From positions 2,609,001-2,673,000 of the forward strand of contig NZ_JARVTG010000001.1 in assembly GCF_029846635.1 (NCBI RefSeq): a DNA stretch of 64,000 nt, in the 5' to 3' direction. Below, one piece after another: positions 1 through 8,698 of the stretch. Position 1 is the first letter of the stretch; every line of letters begins with the position of its first letter. Origin of the DNA: Pokkaliibacter sp. MBI-7 (lineage in GTDB: Bacteria; Pseudomonadota; Gammaproteobacteria; Pseudomonadales; Balneatricaceae). The translations under genes and the position numbers were made by a program. The notes under the pieces were generated by a model, which made no database searches, had not been told where the DNA came from, and worked only from the letters and a program-made list of their open reading frames with translations.

Positions 1-165
1 CCACACCGAGCTGGCGGCAGAGACCTGCAGCTCCTGGCTCAGGCTGGGCAGCGCCACATTGGCGATGGATACATCCATTACCACCAGAAATACCGACAGC
101 AGCACTGAGAGTACGGCACGCCAGTCAATAGCAGGCTGAAGGGTAAGCGGGCTGGCGGGAGTCAC
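1..165 (-). CDS. MFS drug-exporter family protein (DHA2/EmrB-like), N-terminal 55 residues only
   Basis: The reverse strand opens a reading frame that runs off the left edge. After a short polar leader it reads RAVLSVLLSVFLVVMDVSIA and then NVALPSLSQEL, which is the first transmembrane helix and following loop of 14-helix DHA2 proton-drug antiporters (the D-x-x-I-x-N-V-A-L-P signature). I chose the GTG at 165 because GAGG lies 8 bases before it; an in-frame ATG at 234 has no ribosome site and would add 23 polar residues. Substrate cannot be inferred from this fragment. It is transcribed away from the yjiH-like gene. Confidence 0.8.
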   Translation of the reverse strand, partial: MTPASPLTLQPAIDWRAVLSVLLSVFLVVMDVSIANVALPSLSQELQVSAASSVW

Positions 166-386
166 GTGCAGGTCCTCGCAGAGTGAACGGCACGGGCAGT
201 GCCATGAGGCAATAGGGTCAAGACAGCCTGACATTATTGATCAGGACACCGCAGAGGTCATCCCGATAGATCGACATTTACGTTGCAGCTGATGGCGGTT
301 GTCCTCATTGGGCATGCTGGCGATGACGGATACGGGTCGCCTCTGGCAACGGTGAGTCGTAACAAGCCAGTGGGCGCAGTTAAGGG
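166..386. other. Intergenic region between divergent genes
   Basis: This 221-base stretch separates the exporter gene from the promoter of the yjiH-like gene. I see no reading frame with a ribosome site and no terminator hairpin. It should contain the exporter promoter on the reverse strand, but I could not place it. Confidence 0.4.
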
Positions 387-425
387 TTGACGCTATGGTT
401 TATTTGTATGTATTTGTATATACAA
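387..425 (+). promoter_or_regulatory. Promoter with 12-bp palindromic operator upstream of yjiH-like gene
   Basis: TTGACG at 387-392 is a good -35 element, with AT-rich sequence at the -10 distance (about 407-416). The perfect palindrome TTGTATATACAA occupies 414-425 and overlaps the expected -10/+1. A related half, TTTGTATGTA, lies just upstream. Dyads of this TGTA-N2-TACA type are bound by HutC-type GntR repressors, so a GntR repressor is the best guess; no such gene is visible in the window. Confidence 0.5.
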
Positions 426-489
426 CCAATAACAACAACAGCGACACAGACATGCCCTGCTGTGTTAAATCCCCCACAGGAGCCAAGTG

Positions 490-1821
490 ATGACTTCGTC
501 CAGTTCTGCCGTACAGGAAGAGCGTCGTTTCCCTTCGCTGGTCAAGCTGATGCTGTTCAGCCTGATCGGTATTCTGTTTTTCTTTGTGCCGGTAACCATC
601 AAGGGTGTCAGCACTATTCCGCTGGATCACATGGTCAGCTGGCTGCGTAGCGAAGCCACTGGTGCGGTCGGTATTTATGCGCTGGTACTGATCGTCGCTG
701 GCGGTGTCTATCCCTTTGTCAGCGGCAGCTGGAGCCGCAACCTGACCAGCCGGGTCTTTTCGCTGCTCAAGCTGCTGGGTGTGGTGGTGGGCTTTATGGC
801 CTATTTCGAGGTAGGCCCGGCGCTGCTGTTCAGCAAGGACATGCTGCCCTTCCTGTTCCATAAGCTGGTGATTCCCGTGGGCCTGATCGTGCCCATCGGT
901 GCGGTCTTCCTGGCCTTTCTGATTGGTTATGGCCTGCTGGAGCTGGTGGGCGTGCTGGTGCAGCCGATCATGCGTCCGGTATGGAAAACCCCGGGCCGTT
1001 CAGCCATTGATGCGGTGGCCTCCTTTGTCGGCAGTTACTCCATCGGCCTGCTGATCACCAACCGGGTGTACAAGGCAGGTGGTTATTCCGCCAAGGAAGC
1101 CGCCATCATTGCCACCGGTTTCTCTACCGTCTCTGCCACCTTCATGGTGATTGTGGCCAAAACGCTGGGCCTGATGGATATCTGGAACCTGTACTTCTGG
1201 TCGACCCTGATTGTCAGTTTTGCCGTCACCGCCATCCATGTCCGGCTGTGGCCGCTGGCCGGCATGGATAACCACGCCTCACAACCCGAGCCGGTGGCGC
1301 AGTCCGGTAACCGCTTCAGTCATGCCCTCAGCGAAGGCATCAAGGTGGCGGAATCGGCCGAACCGTTGCTGAAGAGCGTGGCAACCAACGTCAGGGAAGG
1401 CGTCATGATGGCCATGGGGATTCTGCCTTCCATCCTGTCAGTGGGGCTGATCGGCCTGCTGGTTGCCAAGTACACGCCGCTGTTCGATATTCTCGGCTAT
1501 CTGTTCTACCCCTTCGCCTGGCTGGCACAGCTGCCGGAGCCACTGGTGCTGGCAAAAGCCACAGCCAGTGGACTGGCAGAAATGTTCCTTCCCGCCCTGC
1601 TGATGACACAGGCCGATGTGGTGTCGCGCTTTGTTATTGCGGTGGTGTCGGTGTCGTCGATCCTGTTTTTCTCTGCCACCATTCCCTGCGTACTGTCGAC
1701 TGACATCCCGCTGAGCGTGCGGCAGATGGTGGTGATCTGGTTCCAGCGCACCGCGCTCAGCATCCTGCTGGCGGCGCCCTTTGCGTTCTATGCGGCTGGA
1801 CAACTGGCCAGCGCGGGCTGA
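490..1821 (+). CDS. YjiH family inner-membrane protein (nucleoside-recognition/GATE domain)
   Basis: A 443-residue polytopic membrane protein of the YjiH family. The family is predicted to be transporter-like, with no proven substrate. About ten hydrophobic segments are visible. The conserved core is GLLELVGVLVQPIMRPVWK followed by PGRSAIDAVASFVGS, typical of the gate domain. AGGAG at 478-482 is 7 bases from ATG 490 but only 4 from the alternative GTG 487, so ATG is preferred. It is a single-gene unit with its own promoter/operator and a strong terminator. A paralogue sharing the gate-domain core lies at 58,955-60,334. Confidence 0.8.
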   Translation: MTSSSSAVQEERRFPSLVKLMLFSLIGILFFFVPVTIKGVSTIPLDHMVSWLRSEATGAVGIYALVLIVAGGVYPFVSGSWSRNLTSRVFSLLKLLGVVVGFMAYFEVGPALLFSKDMLPFLFHKLVIPVGLIVPIGAVFLAFLIGYGLLELVGVLVQPIMRPVWKTPGRSAIDAVASFVGSYSIGLLITNRVYKAGGYSAKEAAIIATGFSTVSATFMVIVAKTLGLMDIWNLYFWSTLIVSFAVTAIHVRLWPLAGMDNHASQPEPVAQSGNRFSHALSEGIKVAESAEPLLKSVATNVREGVMMAMGILPSILSVGLIGLLVAKYTPLFDILGYLFYPFAWLAQLPEPLVLAKATASGLAEMFLPALLMTQADVVSRFVIAVVSVSSILFFSATIPCVLSTDIPLSVRQMVVIWFQRTALSILLAAPFAFYAAGQLASAG

Positions 1822-1854
1822 CAGCGCTTCTTTTCACACGGTGTTATCTCCATT

Positions 1855-1886
1855 GGCAGGTCAGGCTTTCTGACCTGCCTTTTTTA
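1855..1886 (+). terminator. Rho-independent terminator of yjiH-like gene
   Basis: GGCAGGTCAG (1855-1864) pairs perfectly with CTGACCTGCC (1870-1879) across a 5-base loop, followed by six T. It lies 33 bases after the stop codon. Confidence 0.93.
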
Positions 1887-2183
1887 TCTTTCAGTAGCCT
1901 TGTCGTGCACAGTTATGTGCAGTTCTGCGCCGATCTGGCTCATTCTGCGGTGTTATCGCAGGGTTTTGTTCAACAACTCCCCGACGACGGCTGACCGGCG
2001 TTCGCGCAACTGGCGTTTTTAAGACAAATCCTCCTGCTTTGCTGTCAGGCAGGCGCATTAATGGTGATTTGTGATTAAGGTGGAAAGCGAAGCCTTTCCT
2101 CAGCTGCTGTCGGGAATCGACACGCAGCGATGTAAAAAAATGCCTACACTTGGTTCACTGCCAACCAACCAGAGCGATTTGCG
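1887..2183 (+). other. Upstream region of chemoreceptor gene
   Basis: Noncoding stretch of 297 bases between the terminator and the chemoreceptor start. I looked for a sigma-28 flagellar promoter (TAAA-N15-GCCGATAA) and found no convincing match. No ORF with a ribosome site and no strong hairpin were seen. Confidence 0.4.
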
Positions 2184-4151
2184 ATGAGTATTAAAGCCAA
2201 GCTGTTATCGACCTTTCTGGTTACCACCCTGTTGCCCGTGCTGATCGTGGCGGCGCTGACCATTCACAGTGTCACCAATCAGGCCCGTGAAGACTTTGTC
2301 GAAACCAGTAACCTGGACGTGAAACTGGTGGAAAACACCTTCACGACCTTCTTTGATTCGGTCGGCCACACCGTGTCGGCGATGGCAGACTATCCGGCGC
2401 TCAAGGATGCCGACAACGGTGATATCACCACCTACTTCGGTGCGGCGCAAAAGCCCGCGCAGGTGGCCACGGCCAAGGGTGGGCGGGAAAAGCAGATCTT
2501 TGATTACTTCTCCAGCATTGGTAACAACAACCCGGCACTGGGTTATGTCTATATGAGTGACGCCAAGGGCGGCTATATCGAATGGCCGGGCACCGGTGAC
2601 TACGGTGACTGGGATCCACGCAAACGCCCCTGGTACACCATCGGTAAAGACTCCAATTTCAAACTGGGCCGTCGTGATGGCTACTACTGGGAGCCGGACG
2701 ATGCGGTCTATGTCTCGGTGCTGAAAGGCTTCAAGAACACCGCCGGGCAGTTTGCCGGGGTGGTCGCCATCGATGTGTCGCTCAAGTCCCTGACCGACAT
2801 GACGCAGAAAATCCGCTTTGGTGACACCGGCTTCTTTATGCTGGTGGAAGGCAGCGGCACCCTGCTGGTGGATGGACATCAGCCCAAGAATAACTTCAAG
2901 AAGCTCTCTGAGCTGAAAGACCCCTACTTTGCTACGCTGGGCAGCACTACCAACGGTGTGGTTGATCTGAGCATTGATGGCGTCGACTACATGGCCAACG
3001 TCTACACCTCACCGACACTGGGCTGGAAGCTGATCGGCTTCAAGCAGAAGGCCGAAATCTATGCCAGCGCCTATAACCTGACCTGGCTGACGCTAGCGGT
3101 CAGCGTGGTGCTGGTGGTGGTGTTCGGTATTGTCGGGGTAATTATCGCCCGTCGTATCAGCACCCCGATCAATCTGGTCAAAGACGGCCTGCAAACCATC
3201 GCGCAGGGTGAAGGTGATCTGACCCGCCGTCTGGCTATTCTCAGTCAGGATGAAACCGGTGAGCTGGCCAAGTGGTTCAACCAGTTTATCGAGTCGACGC
3301 AGGGCATGATCCGGGTGATCAAGGACAATGCCGTGACTATTCACGAAGTGTCCGACCAGACCAGCCAGCGCTCCGCCTCCATGGCCAAGACCATGCAGCA
3401 TCAGCTCAGCGCGGTAGAACAGATCGTCACCGCAGTCACGCAGATGTCGTCGGCGGCCAACGATGTGGCGAAAAACTGTGTGCACACGGCCGAAGTGTCG
3501 GAGCAGGGGCTGGCCGCTACCCGCAACGGCAAGGAAGTGATCAACCGCAGTGCCGCCGGGGTCAACAAGCTGGGCCGCAGTATGCAGCAGTCCAGTGAAG
3601 TGATTCAGGAGCTGGAGAAGGAGACGGTGAACATCAATAACATCCTCTCTACCATCCAGCAGATTGCTGAGCAGACCAACCTGCTGGCGCTCAACGCCGC
3701 CATCGAGGCCGCCCGTGCCGGTGAACAGGGTCGTGGTTTCGCCGTGGTGGCCGATGAGGTGCGTAATCTGGCCAGACGCACACAGGATTCCACCGAGCAG
3801 ATCAACCGTATCCTTAACCTGCTGGTCAGCCGTATTCAGGAAGTGACCGTGACTATGGACCACAGCCTGACTGAGTCCAGCGAAGCCATGCGTCTGTCGG
3901 AAGAAGCGATGGGTGCCTTTGAGAGCATCGAAGCGGCGGTACAGACCATCCGTGATATGACCATGCAGACCGCCAGTGCCACCGAAGAGCAACATCTGGT
4001 GACCGAGGATATCAACCAGAACATCGTCTCCATCAACGAGGCGGTCAATCAGGTCTCAGCGCAGGCGGCGGAAGTGGAACATTATTCGCGCGAGCAGAGC
4101 CAGCTCAGCAGCAGCCTGCGCCAGCTGGTGGCACGTTTCCGCACCGAATAA
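2184..4151 (+). CDS. Methyl-accepting chemotaxis protein with dCache sensor
   Basis: A 655-residue transmembrane chemoreceptor that signals through CheW/CheA. Order: first membrane helix about 10-30; periplasmic dCache domain about 35-290; second helix about 297-321; HAMP about 322-370; cytoplasmic coiled coil with the invariant hairpin tip at about 493-533 ([20 protein letters not shown], then [15 protein letters not shown]). The sensor has DPRKRPWY and a later AIDVS aspartate, the pattern associated with amino-acid-binding dCache domains, so an amino-acid ligand is possible but not proven. There is no C-terminal CheR/CheB pentapeptide. The gene stands alone, as is common for ligand-specific receptors. 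Confidence 0.93.
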   Translation: MSIKAKLLSTFLVTTLLPVLIVAALTIHSVTNQAREDFVETSNLDVKLVENTFTTFFDSVGHTVSAMADYPALKDADNGDITTYFGAAQKPAQVATAKGGREKQIFDYFSSIGNNNPALGYVYMSDAKGGYIEWPGTGDYGDWDPRKRPWYTIGKDSNFKLGRRDGYYWEPDDAVYVSVLKGFKNTAGQFAGVVAIDVSLKSLTDMTQKIRFGDTGFFMLVEGSGTLLVDGHQPKNNFKKLSELKDPYFATLGSTTNGVVDLSIDGVDYMANVYTSPTLGWKLIGFKQKAEIYASAYNLTWLTLAVSVVLVVVFGIVGVIIARRISTPINLVKDGLQTIAQGEGDLTRRLAILSQDETGELAKWFNQFIESTQGMIRVIKDNAVTIHEVSDQTSQRSASMAKTMQHQLSAVEQIVTAVTQMSSAANDVAKNCVHTAEVSEQGLAATRNGKEVINRSAAGVNKLGRSMQQSSEVIQELEKETVNINNILSTIQQIAEQTNLLALNAAIEAARAGEQGRGFAVVADEVRNLARRTQDSTEQINRILNLLVSRIQEVTVTMDHSLTESSEAMRLSEEAMGAFESIEAAVQTIRDMTMQTASATEEQHLVTEDINQNIVSINEAVNQVSAQAAEVEHYSREQSQLSSSLRQLVARFRTE

Positions 4152-4176
4152 TCACTCAGCGTCCTGCTGTAACCTC

Positions 4177-4208
4177 AAGGCCCCGCACACTGCGGGGCCT
4201 TGTGTTTT
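4177..4208 (+). terminator. Terminator between chemoreceptor gene and proV
   Basis: A perfect 11-bp stem AAGGCCCCGCA / TGCGGGGCCTT (4177-4187 and 4191-4201) with a 3-base loop is followed by GTGTTTT. It sits between convergent genes and mainly serves the plus strand. Confidence 0.9.
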
Positions 4209-4248
4209 AAGGGCAGGCAATGCGCTCCATCCATCTCGATGGGTAACG

Positions 4249-5484
4249 CTAACTGGCTTTGCGCTCAGCCTCGGTGGTGATGACCGGGCTGCCCTGCCCA
4301 CGCTGTTCATCGGTCAGGGCTTGCAGCGTGCTTTCGGCGGTCAGAATGCCGGTCAGGCGTTGTTCACCGTCCACCACCGGGATGCCATGGCCAGCATGAG
4401 CCACCTGCTCCATTACCTGTTCCAGCAAGGCATCTTCGGCCACCGCATCGACCTGATGCACCAGTGTGGCCAGTGGCTGCTGACCATCACACTGACTCAG
4501 TGCCTGCTGCTGTACGACGCCCAGCAGATGCTGCTGATCATCAACGACAAAGCCGTGACTGTCCGGGCATTGCTGCAACTGGCGTAACGCTTCCTGTGCT
4601 GGGGTGCGGGCATTGAACACGGCGGTGTTGTCGAACACGTCGGCCGCCGCCAGTGCCAGCCCGGCCGTCAGTACCTTGGTGCGGTTGACGTCCTGCACGA
4701 AGGCATTGACGTAGGCGTTGGCCGGATGCAGCAGGATTTCCTGTGGGGTGCCAACCTGCTGGATTTCGCCGTCCTTGAGAATAGCAATGCGATTGCCCAG
4801 GCGCAGGGCCTCATCCAGATCATGGGTAATAAACACGATGGTCTTGTGCAGGCTGCTTTGCAGACTGATGAGCTGATCCTGCATTTCGCGACGGATCAGC
4901 GGATCGAGGGCACTGAAGGCTTCATCCATCAGCAGGATGTCGGGGTCGGTACAGAGCGCACGAGCCAGTCCGACCCGTTGCTGCATGCCGCCGGACAGTT
5001 CGTCCGGATAGGCGGCCTCATAGCCTGCCAGCCCGACCACGTCTATCCAGTGGCGTGCCTTATGTTGCCGTTCCGACGGGTCTGCGCCCTGTACCCTGAG
5101 GCCGTAGGCGACGTTATCCAGCACATGACGATGCGGCAGCAGACCAAAACGCTGGAACACCATGCTGATCTTGTGACGACGGAACTCCAGCAGCTCCTTA
5201 TCGTTCATCGCCATCACGCTTTGCCCGTCCACCCTGATGTCACCGGCAGTGGGTTCAATCAGACGGTTAAAGTGGCGGATCAGGGTGGATTTGCCGGAGC
5301 CGGACAGACCCATGATGACGAAGGTCTTGCCACCTTCGATATCCAGACTGATGTCTTTGAGGCCAAGGGTATGGCCGGTTTCTGCCAGCAGACTGTCCTT
5401 GTCTTTACCGGCCTTGACGGCGGCCAGCGCTTTCTGGGGCTGGCGCCCGAAAATCTTGTAGATGTTCTGTACCTGAATCTTCAT
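4249..5484 (-). CDS. proV: Glycine betaine/proline ABC transporter ATP-binding subunit
   Basis: A 411-residue ATPase that powers osmoprotectant uptake. Visible motifs: Walker A GLSGSGKST (59-67), Q-loop MVFQRFGLLPHR (108-119), signature LSGGMQQ (163-169), Walker B DILLMDEAF (182-190). Two C-terminal CBS domains (about 285-345 and 350-405) are typical of ProV/OpuAA and sense ionic strength or nucleotides. It is the last gene of proX-proW-proV and its ATG overlaps the proW stop (ATGA), indicating translational coupling. Confidence 0.94.
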   Translation of the reverse strand: MKIQVQNIYKIFGRQPQKALAAVKAGKDKDSLLAETGHTLGLKDISLDIEGGKTFVIMGLSGSGKSTLIRHFNRLIEPTAGDIRVDGQSVMAMNDKELLEFRRHKISMVFQRFGLLPHRHVLDNVAYGLRVQGADPSERQHKARHWIDVVGLAGYEAAYPDELSGGMQQRVGLARALCTDPDILLMDEAFSALDPLIRREMQDQLISLQSSLHKTIVFITHDLDEALRLGNRIAILKDGEIQQVGTPQEILLHPANAYVNAFVQDVNRTKVLTAGLALAAADVFDNTAVFNARTPAQEALRQLQQCPDSHGFVVDDQQHLLGVVQQQALSQCDGQQPLATLVHQVDAVAEDALLEQVMEQVAHAGHGIPVVDGEQRLTGILTAESTLQALTDEQRGQGSPVITTEAERKAS

Positions 5485-6341
5485 CAGTGCCCCCTGCCCT
5501 GGCGCTGGCTGCGGCGACCGGCAGCCTGAGTGATACGGTCAAACAGAATGGCCAGCAGCACGATGCCGATCCCGGCCTCCAGCCCTTTACCCACATCCAG
5601 CCGCTGAATTCCGGTCAGCACCTGTTCACCGAGACCGCGGGCGCCGATCATGGAAGCGATGACCACCATCGACAGTGCCATCATGGTGGTCTGGTTGACG
5701 CCGGCCAGAATGTTCGGCAAAGCCAGTGGTAACTGCACTCCCCACAGCTGCTGCGAGGGGCTGGCACCGAAGGCACGGGTCGCCTCCATGACTTCCTGAT
5801 CGACCAGACGAAGGCCCAGATCAGTCAGGCGAATCAGCGGTGGTACGGCATAGATGATGGTGGCGAAGATGGCCGGCACCTTGCCGAGGCCAAACAGCAT
5901 CAGCGCCGGGATCAGATAAACGAAGCTGGGCATGGTTTGCATGATGTCGAGCAGGGGCAGCATGACCATGCGCAGCCGGTCAGAACGGGCCATCAGAATA
6001 CCGATGGGGATGCCGATGATGACTGCCAGCAGGGTGGCGATCACCATCAGTGCCAGGGTCTGGATACCCTGATCCCACAGGCCCAGTGAGCCAAGACCAA
6101 ACAGCAGCAGAGCAATGCCCAGCGGCAGCTTCCAGTGGCGGCTGGCCAGCCAGCCAAGGCCTGACAGCAGGGCAATCAGTAACCACCAGGGGATCGCGCG
6201 CAGGCCGTGCTCCAGCAGCACCAGTACCTGCAGCAGGGCATTGGCGACGGCCTCAAAGCCATCGCCGTAATTCATCACCAGCCAGTCAACGGCCTCGTTG
6301 ACCGGTGCGGCGATGGAGAATGTCAGGGATTCGGGAAACAT
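5484..6341 (-). CDS. proW: Glycine betaine/proline ABC transporter permease
   Basis: A 285-residue inner-membrane permease with about six to seven helices. The cytoplasmic EAA loop that docks onto the ATPase is visible (EATRAFGASPSQQLWGVQLP). It is shorter than E. coli ProW (354) because it lacks most of the N-terminal extension. It lies 57 bases downstream of proX and overlaps proV by the ATGA arrangement. Confidence 0.93.
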   Translation of the reverse strand: MFPESLTFSIAAPVNEAVDWLVMNYGDGFEAVANALLQVLVLLEHGLRAIPWWLLIALLSGLGWLASRHWKLPLGIALLLFGLGSLGLWDQGIQTLALMVIATLLAVIIGIPIGILMARSDRLRMVMLPLLDIMQTMPSFVYLIPALMLFGLGKVPAIFATIIYAVPPLIRLTDLGLRLVDQEVMEATRAFGASPSQQLWGVQLPLALPNILAGVNQTTMMALSMVVIASMIGARGLGEQVLTGIQRLDVGKGLEAGIGIVLLAILFDRITQAAGRRSQRQGRGH

Positions 6342-6398
6342 CGGGAGATACCTTTGAAGACGGGCAAACCGGGCGTCCCTGCCCGCGCTGATTAACGA

Positions 6399-7451
6399 CT
6401 ACAGAGATGCCTTGATTTTGGCGGCCACCCCGGCAGGTACCCACTGGCTCCACTGCTCCGGGTGCTCCTTGAGGAACTGGGTGGCGGCGTCTTCAGCCTC
6501 GACGTTGTTGTTATCCATCGTGGCCAGCACCTTGTTGATCTCGTCGTTGCTGAGATTGAACTTCTGCCAGAACGCCATGATCTGCGGAGCCTGTTGGGCG
6601 AACTCCTTGTTGGCAGCTTTGAGAATGATGGATTTGGGATAGGCCGTGGCCTTATCAGGCTTGGAGTCTGGCTTGATCAGCTGGTCGAACACCGCCTTGT
6701 CGTAGGCAGGCTCCTGCAGGCGTACCAGATCGTATTTGCCCAGCACGTCGGTGGGGCCCCAGTAGTAAAACACGATGGGTTTGCCGCGCTTGTAGTTAGT
6801 GGCGATGGCGGCCTTCAGGGCAGCACCGGTACCCGGGCGGAAGTTACTGAAGCTGCTGTCGAGACCGTAGCCCACCAGTTTGTTAGAGTTCACCACTTCA
6901 CAGTTCCAGCCGGTTGGGCAGTTGTAGAAACGGCCTTTCTCCGGCTCTTCCGGGTCTTTGAACAGCGCCTTGTATTTGGGCAGGTCGCTGACGGATTTGA
7001 GATCAGGGGCCATGGCCTTGATGCCACGTTTTTCGTCACCTTCGACCACATAGCGGGGCACGTACCAGGCTTCGGCATCGACGCCGCCCTGATCATAGGT
7101 ATCGCCAAAGGCTTCTACCTTGTCCTGTTGCTTACCCTTTTCCCACAGGTCCTGCATGGTGTTCATCCACATTTCCGGCATCAGGTCGGCATCGCCACGA
7201 ATCAGGGCGGTCAGCATGGCAATGGTTTCACCGGGAATACGTTCGGCTTTGCAGTCGTAGCCTTTTTCCAGAATGTCGCGGGCCAGCTCGGCCATGAACA
7301 GGTTGCTCGACCAGCTCATGCCGGTGATGTGGATGGTTTTATCCACTTCACAGGCGGCAGCGGCCTGGGTGGCATAACCTGCCGCCAGGGCTAACAGCCC
7401 GGCACTGCTGAACCTGGCCAGTCTGGCCAGCGGGGAAGATGTATGGCGCAT
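6399..7451 (-). CDS. proX: Glycine betaine-binding periplasmic protein
   Basis: A 350-residue OpuAC-family substrate-binding protein. A signal peptide spans about 1-33 (hydrophobic run ending TQAAAA, cleavage before or near the Cys of CEVDKT). The mature part begins with the conserved IHITGMSWSSNLFMAELAR and contains GETIAMLTALIRGDADLMPE, as in ProX proteins that clamp betaine in a tryptophan box. First gene of proXWV, transcribed divergently from the marR gene, across a 480-base region. Confidence 0.93.
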   Translation of the reverse strand: MRHTSSPLARLARFSSAGLLALAAGYATQAAAACEVDKTIHITGMSWSSNLFMAELARDILEKGYDCKAERIPGETIAMLTALIRGDADLMPEMWMNTMQDLWEKGKQQDKVEAFGDTYDQGGVDAEAWYVPRYVVEGDEKRGIKAMAPDLKSVSDLPKYKALFKDPEEPEKGRFYNCPTGWNCEVVNSNKLVGYGLDSSFSNFRPGTGAALKAAIATNYKRGKPIVFYYWGPTDVLGKYDLVRLQEPAYDKAVFDQLIKPDSKPDKATAYPKSIILKAANKEFAQQAPQIMAFWQKFNLSNDEINKVLATMDNNNVEAEDAATQFLKEHPEQWSQWVPAGVAAKIKASL

Positions 7452-7931
7452 TATCGCTTCTCCAGTAGATTTATAGCTGTAAGCAATAAGCCAGCAAAGT
7501 TGCCGAAGAATTTTTCGTCAAGTAACCGTCTTGACCGGGTTTGATGTGATTGTTCATCCCCGTGCTGCAGCGCCACTCCCTTGTGGCCTCAGCATGTCTG
7601 ACGTTTTCTTCAACGATTGTTCAATAAAACAGCAAAATTGCCGTGCTTATGCCGCGGCATCGGTCCTTCCATGGACAGAATGAATCTGACAGCCACTAAT
7701 TTTGGTTAATTGGTTAAAAAGTGATTGGTCAAAAAAGCAGCAGGTGATCATTGACATCACGGTGCTGCTTTTTAGATATTAATTAGAACAGTAAATATTT
7801 CAATGCAAATTGATTGACGAAGAATGAATCAGTCGCTAACGTGGCGCTCCAGGCTGACATGACCCATGGAATTTCTGCATGGCAGGCGCAGCCGAGAATG
7901 AGCAGTCGCTCGACGTATCCGGAAGATCTCC
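7452..7931. promoter_or_regulatory. Divergent proX / marR control region
   Basis: A 480-base AT-rich noncoding region. It must hold the divergent promoters of proXWV and the MarR gene. Its most striking element is the hairpin described separately at 7731-7774. No ORF with a ribosome site was found. Osmotic control is expected from the genes but I did not identify a specific operator. Confidence 0.5.
7731..7774. terminator. Symmetrical terminator-like hairpin inside a divergent promoter region
   Basis: AAAAAAGCAGCA at the left pairs with TGCTGCTTTTT at the right, with an inner GGTGAT / ATCAC arm. It has A- and T-runs on both flanks, so it could terminate in either direction. It lies between divergent genes where no gene ends, suggesting attenuation of the marR leader or the end of a small RNA. 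Confidence 0.6.
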
Positions 7932-8411
7932 ATGTCCCAAGACGCACACGATCAGGTTCTGATCACCCTGAGACGCATTATCCAGGCCATCGATATTCAC
8001 TCCCGCAGTTTGAAGAAGAAGTCCGGCCTGACCACGCCACAGCTTTTGATCATGCAGGCCATCAGTAAGCTCGGGGTGGTGCCGATTCGTGCACTGGCCA
8101 CTCAGGTCAACCTGTCGCAGGCTACCGTGACCACCATCATTGACCGTCTGGAAGCCCACGGGCTGGTCAGCCGTGAGCGCAGTCAGGAAGACAAACGCAA
8201 GGTTCACGCCCTGCTGACCGACAAGGGCCGTCAGCTGCTGGAGCAGGCTCCCGAGCCGATGCAGGCGCATTTCGTCAGCCGTTTCAAGGAGTTGCCGGAG
8301 TGGGAAAAAGGCATGCTGGTGGCATCATTGCAGCGTCTGGCTGACCTGATGGACGCCCCGGATGCGGACGATACCTTCCTGACGGAGGAGCCGGAGCGGC
8401 CCCAGTTCTGA
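7932..8411 (+). CDS. MarR family transcriptional regulator (possible osmoprotectant regulator)
   Basis: A 159-residue MarR-type winged-helix repressor. The DNA-binding core is LATQVNLSQATVTTIIDRLE with the wing GLVSRERSQEDKRKVHALLT, flanked by dimerisation helices. GGAAG lies about 7 bases before ATG 7932. It is divergent from proXWV, and MarR proteins called EctR control ectoine genes in halophiles, so control of osmoprotectant uptake is a reasonable inference. No ligand is evident. Confidence 0.85.
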   Translation: MSQDAHDQVLITLRRIIQAIDIHSRSLKKKSGLTTPQLLIMQAISKLGVVPIRALATQVNLSQATVTTIIDRLEAHGLVSRERSQEDKRKVHALLTDKGRQLLEQAPEPMQAHFVSRFKELPEWEKGMLVASLQRLADLMDAPDADDTFLTEEPERPQF

Positions 8412-8440
8412 CCGGGTCAGGCCCGCGGTCAGGGCAGATG

Positions 8441-8474
8441 TAAAAAAGCCCGGTCTCCATCAGGAAACCGGGCT
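8441..8474 (-). terminator. Terminator of the cio operon
   Basis: Read on the minus strand: AGCCCGGT, a 12-base loop, ACCGGGCT, then TTTTTT (the A run at 8442-8447). It lies 38 bases after the stop of the small DUF2474 gene. Confidence 0.9.
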
Positions 8475-8511
8475 CTGGCTCACTTGGCAGTGAAGGGTGA
8501 AGTCAGCACGA

Positions 8512-8682
8512 TCAGAGGAAATGCATTCCCCACTTGATCGTACTGGCCACCAGAGTTAGCACGGCGACACCACCAAGATACAAGCCAGCAAACCATAGCC
8601 AGGAAGACGATTTCTCGGTCTTCGCAACGGGCTGTGACAGTGGCTGAAAAGCGTCAGACTGCAGTTTTTCGGCATTGCTCAT
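8512..8682 (-). CDS. DUF2474 small membrane protein of the cyanide-insensitive oxidase operon
   Basis: A 56-residue protein with one predicted transmembrane helix (WLWFAGLYLGGVAVLTLVAS, about 28-47) after a polar N-terminus. Such DUF2474 proteins follow cioB in CIO-type bd oxidase operons and are thought to act like CydX, as a small stabilising subunit. AGGAG lies 7 bases upstream of the ATG at 8682; a second ATG at 8685 would add one residue. It is 16 bases downstream of cioB and immediately before the operon terminator. Confidence 0.85.
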   Translation of the reverse strand: MSNAEKLQSDAFQPLSQPVAKTEKSSSWLWFAGLYLGGVAVLTLVASTIKWGMHFL

Positions 8683-8698
8683 CATCAATCTCCTCAGC

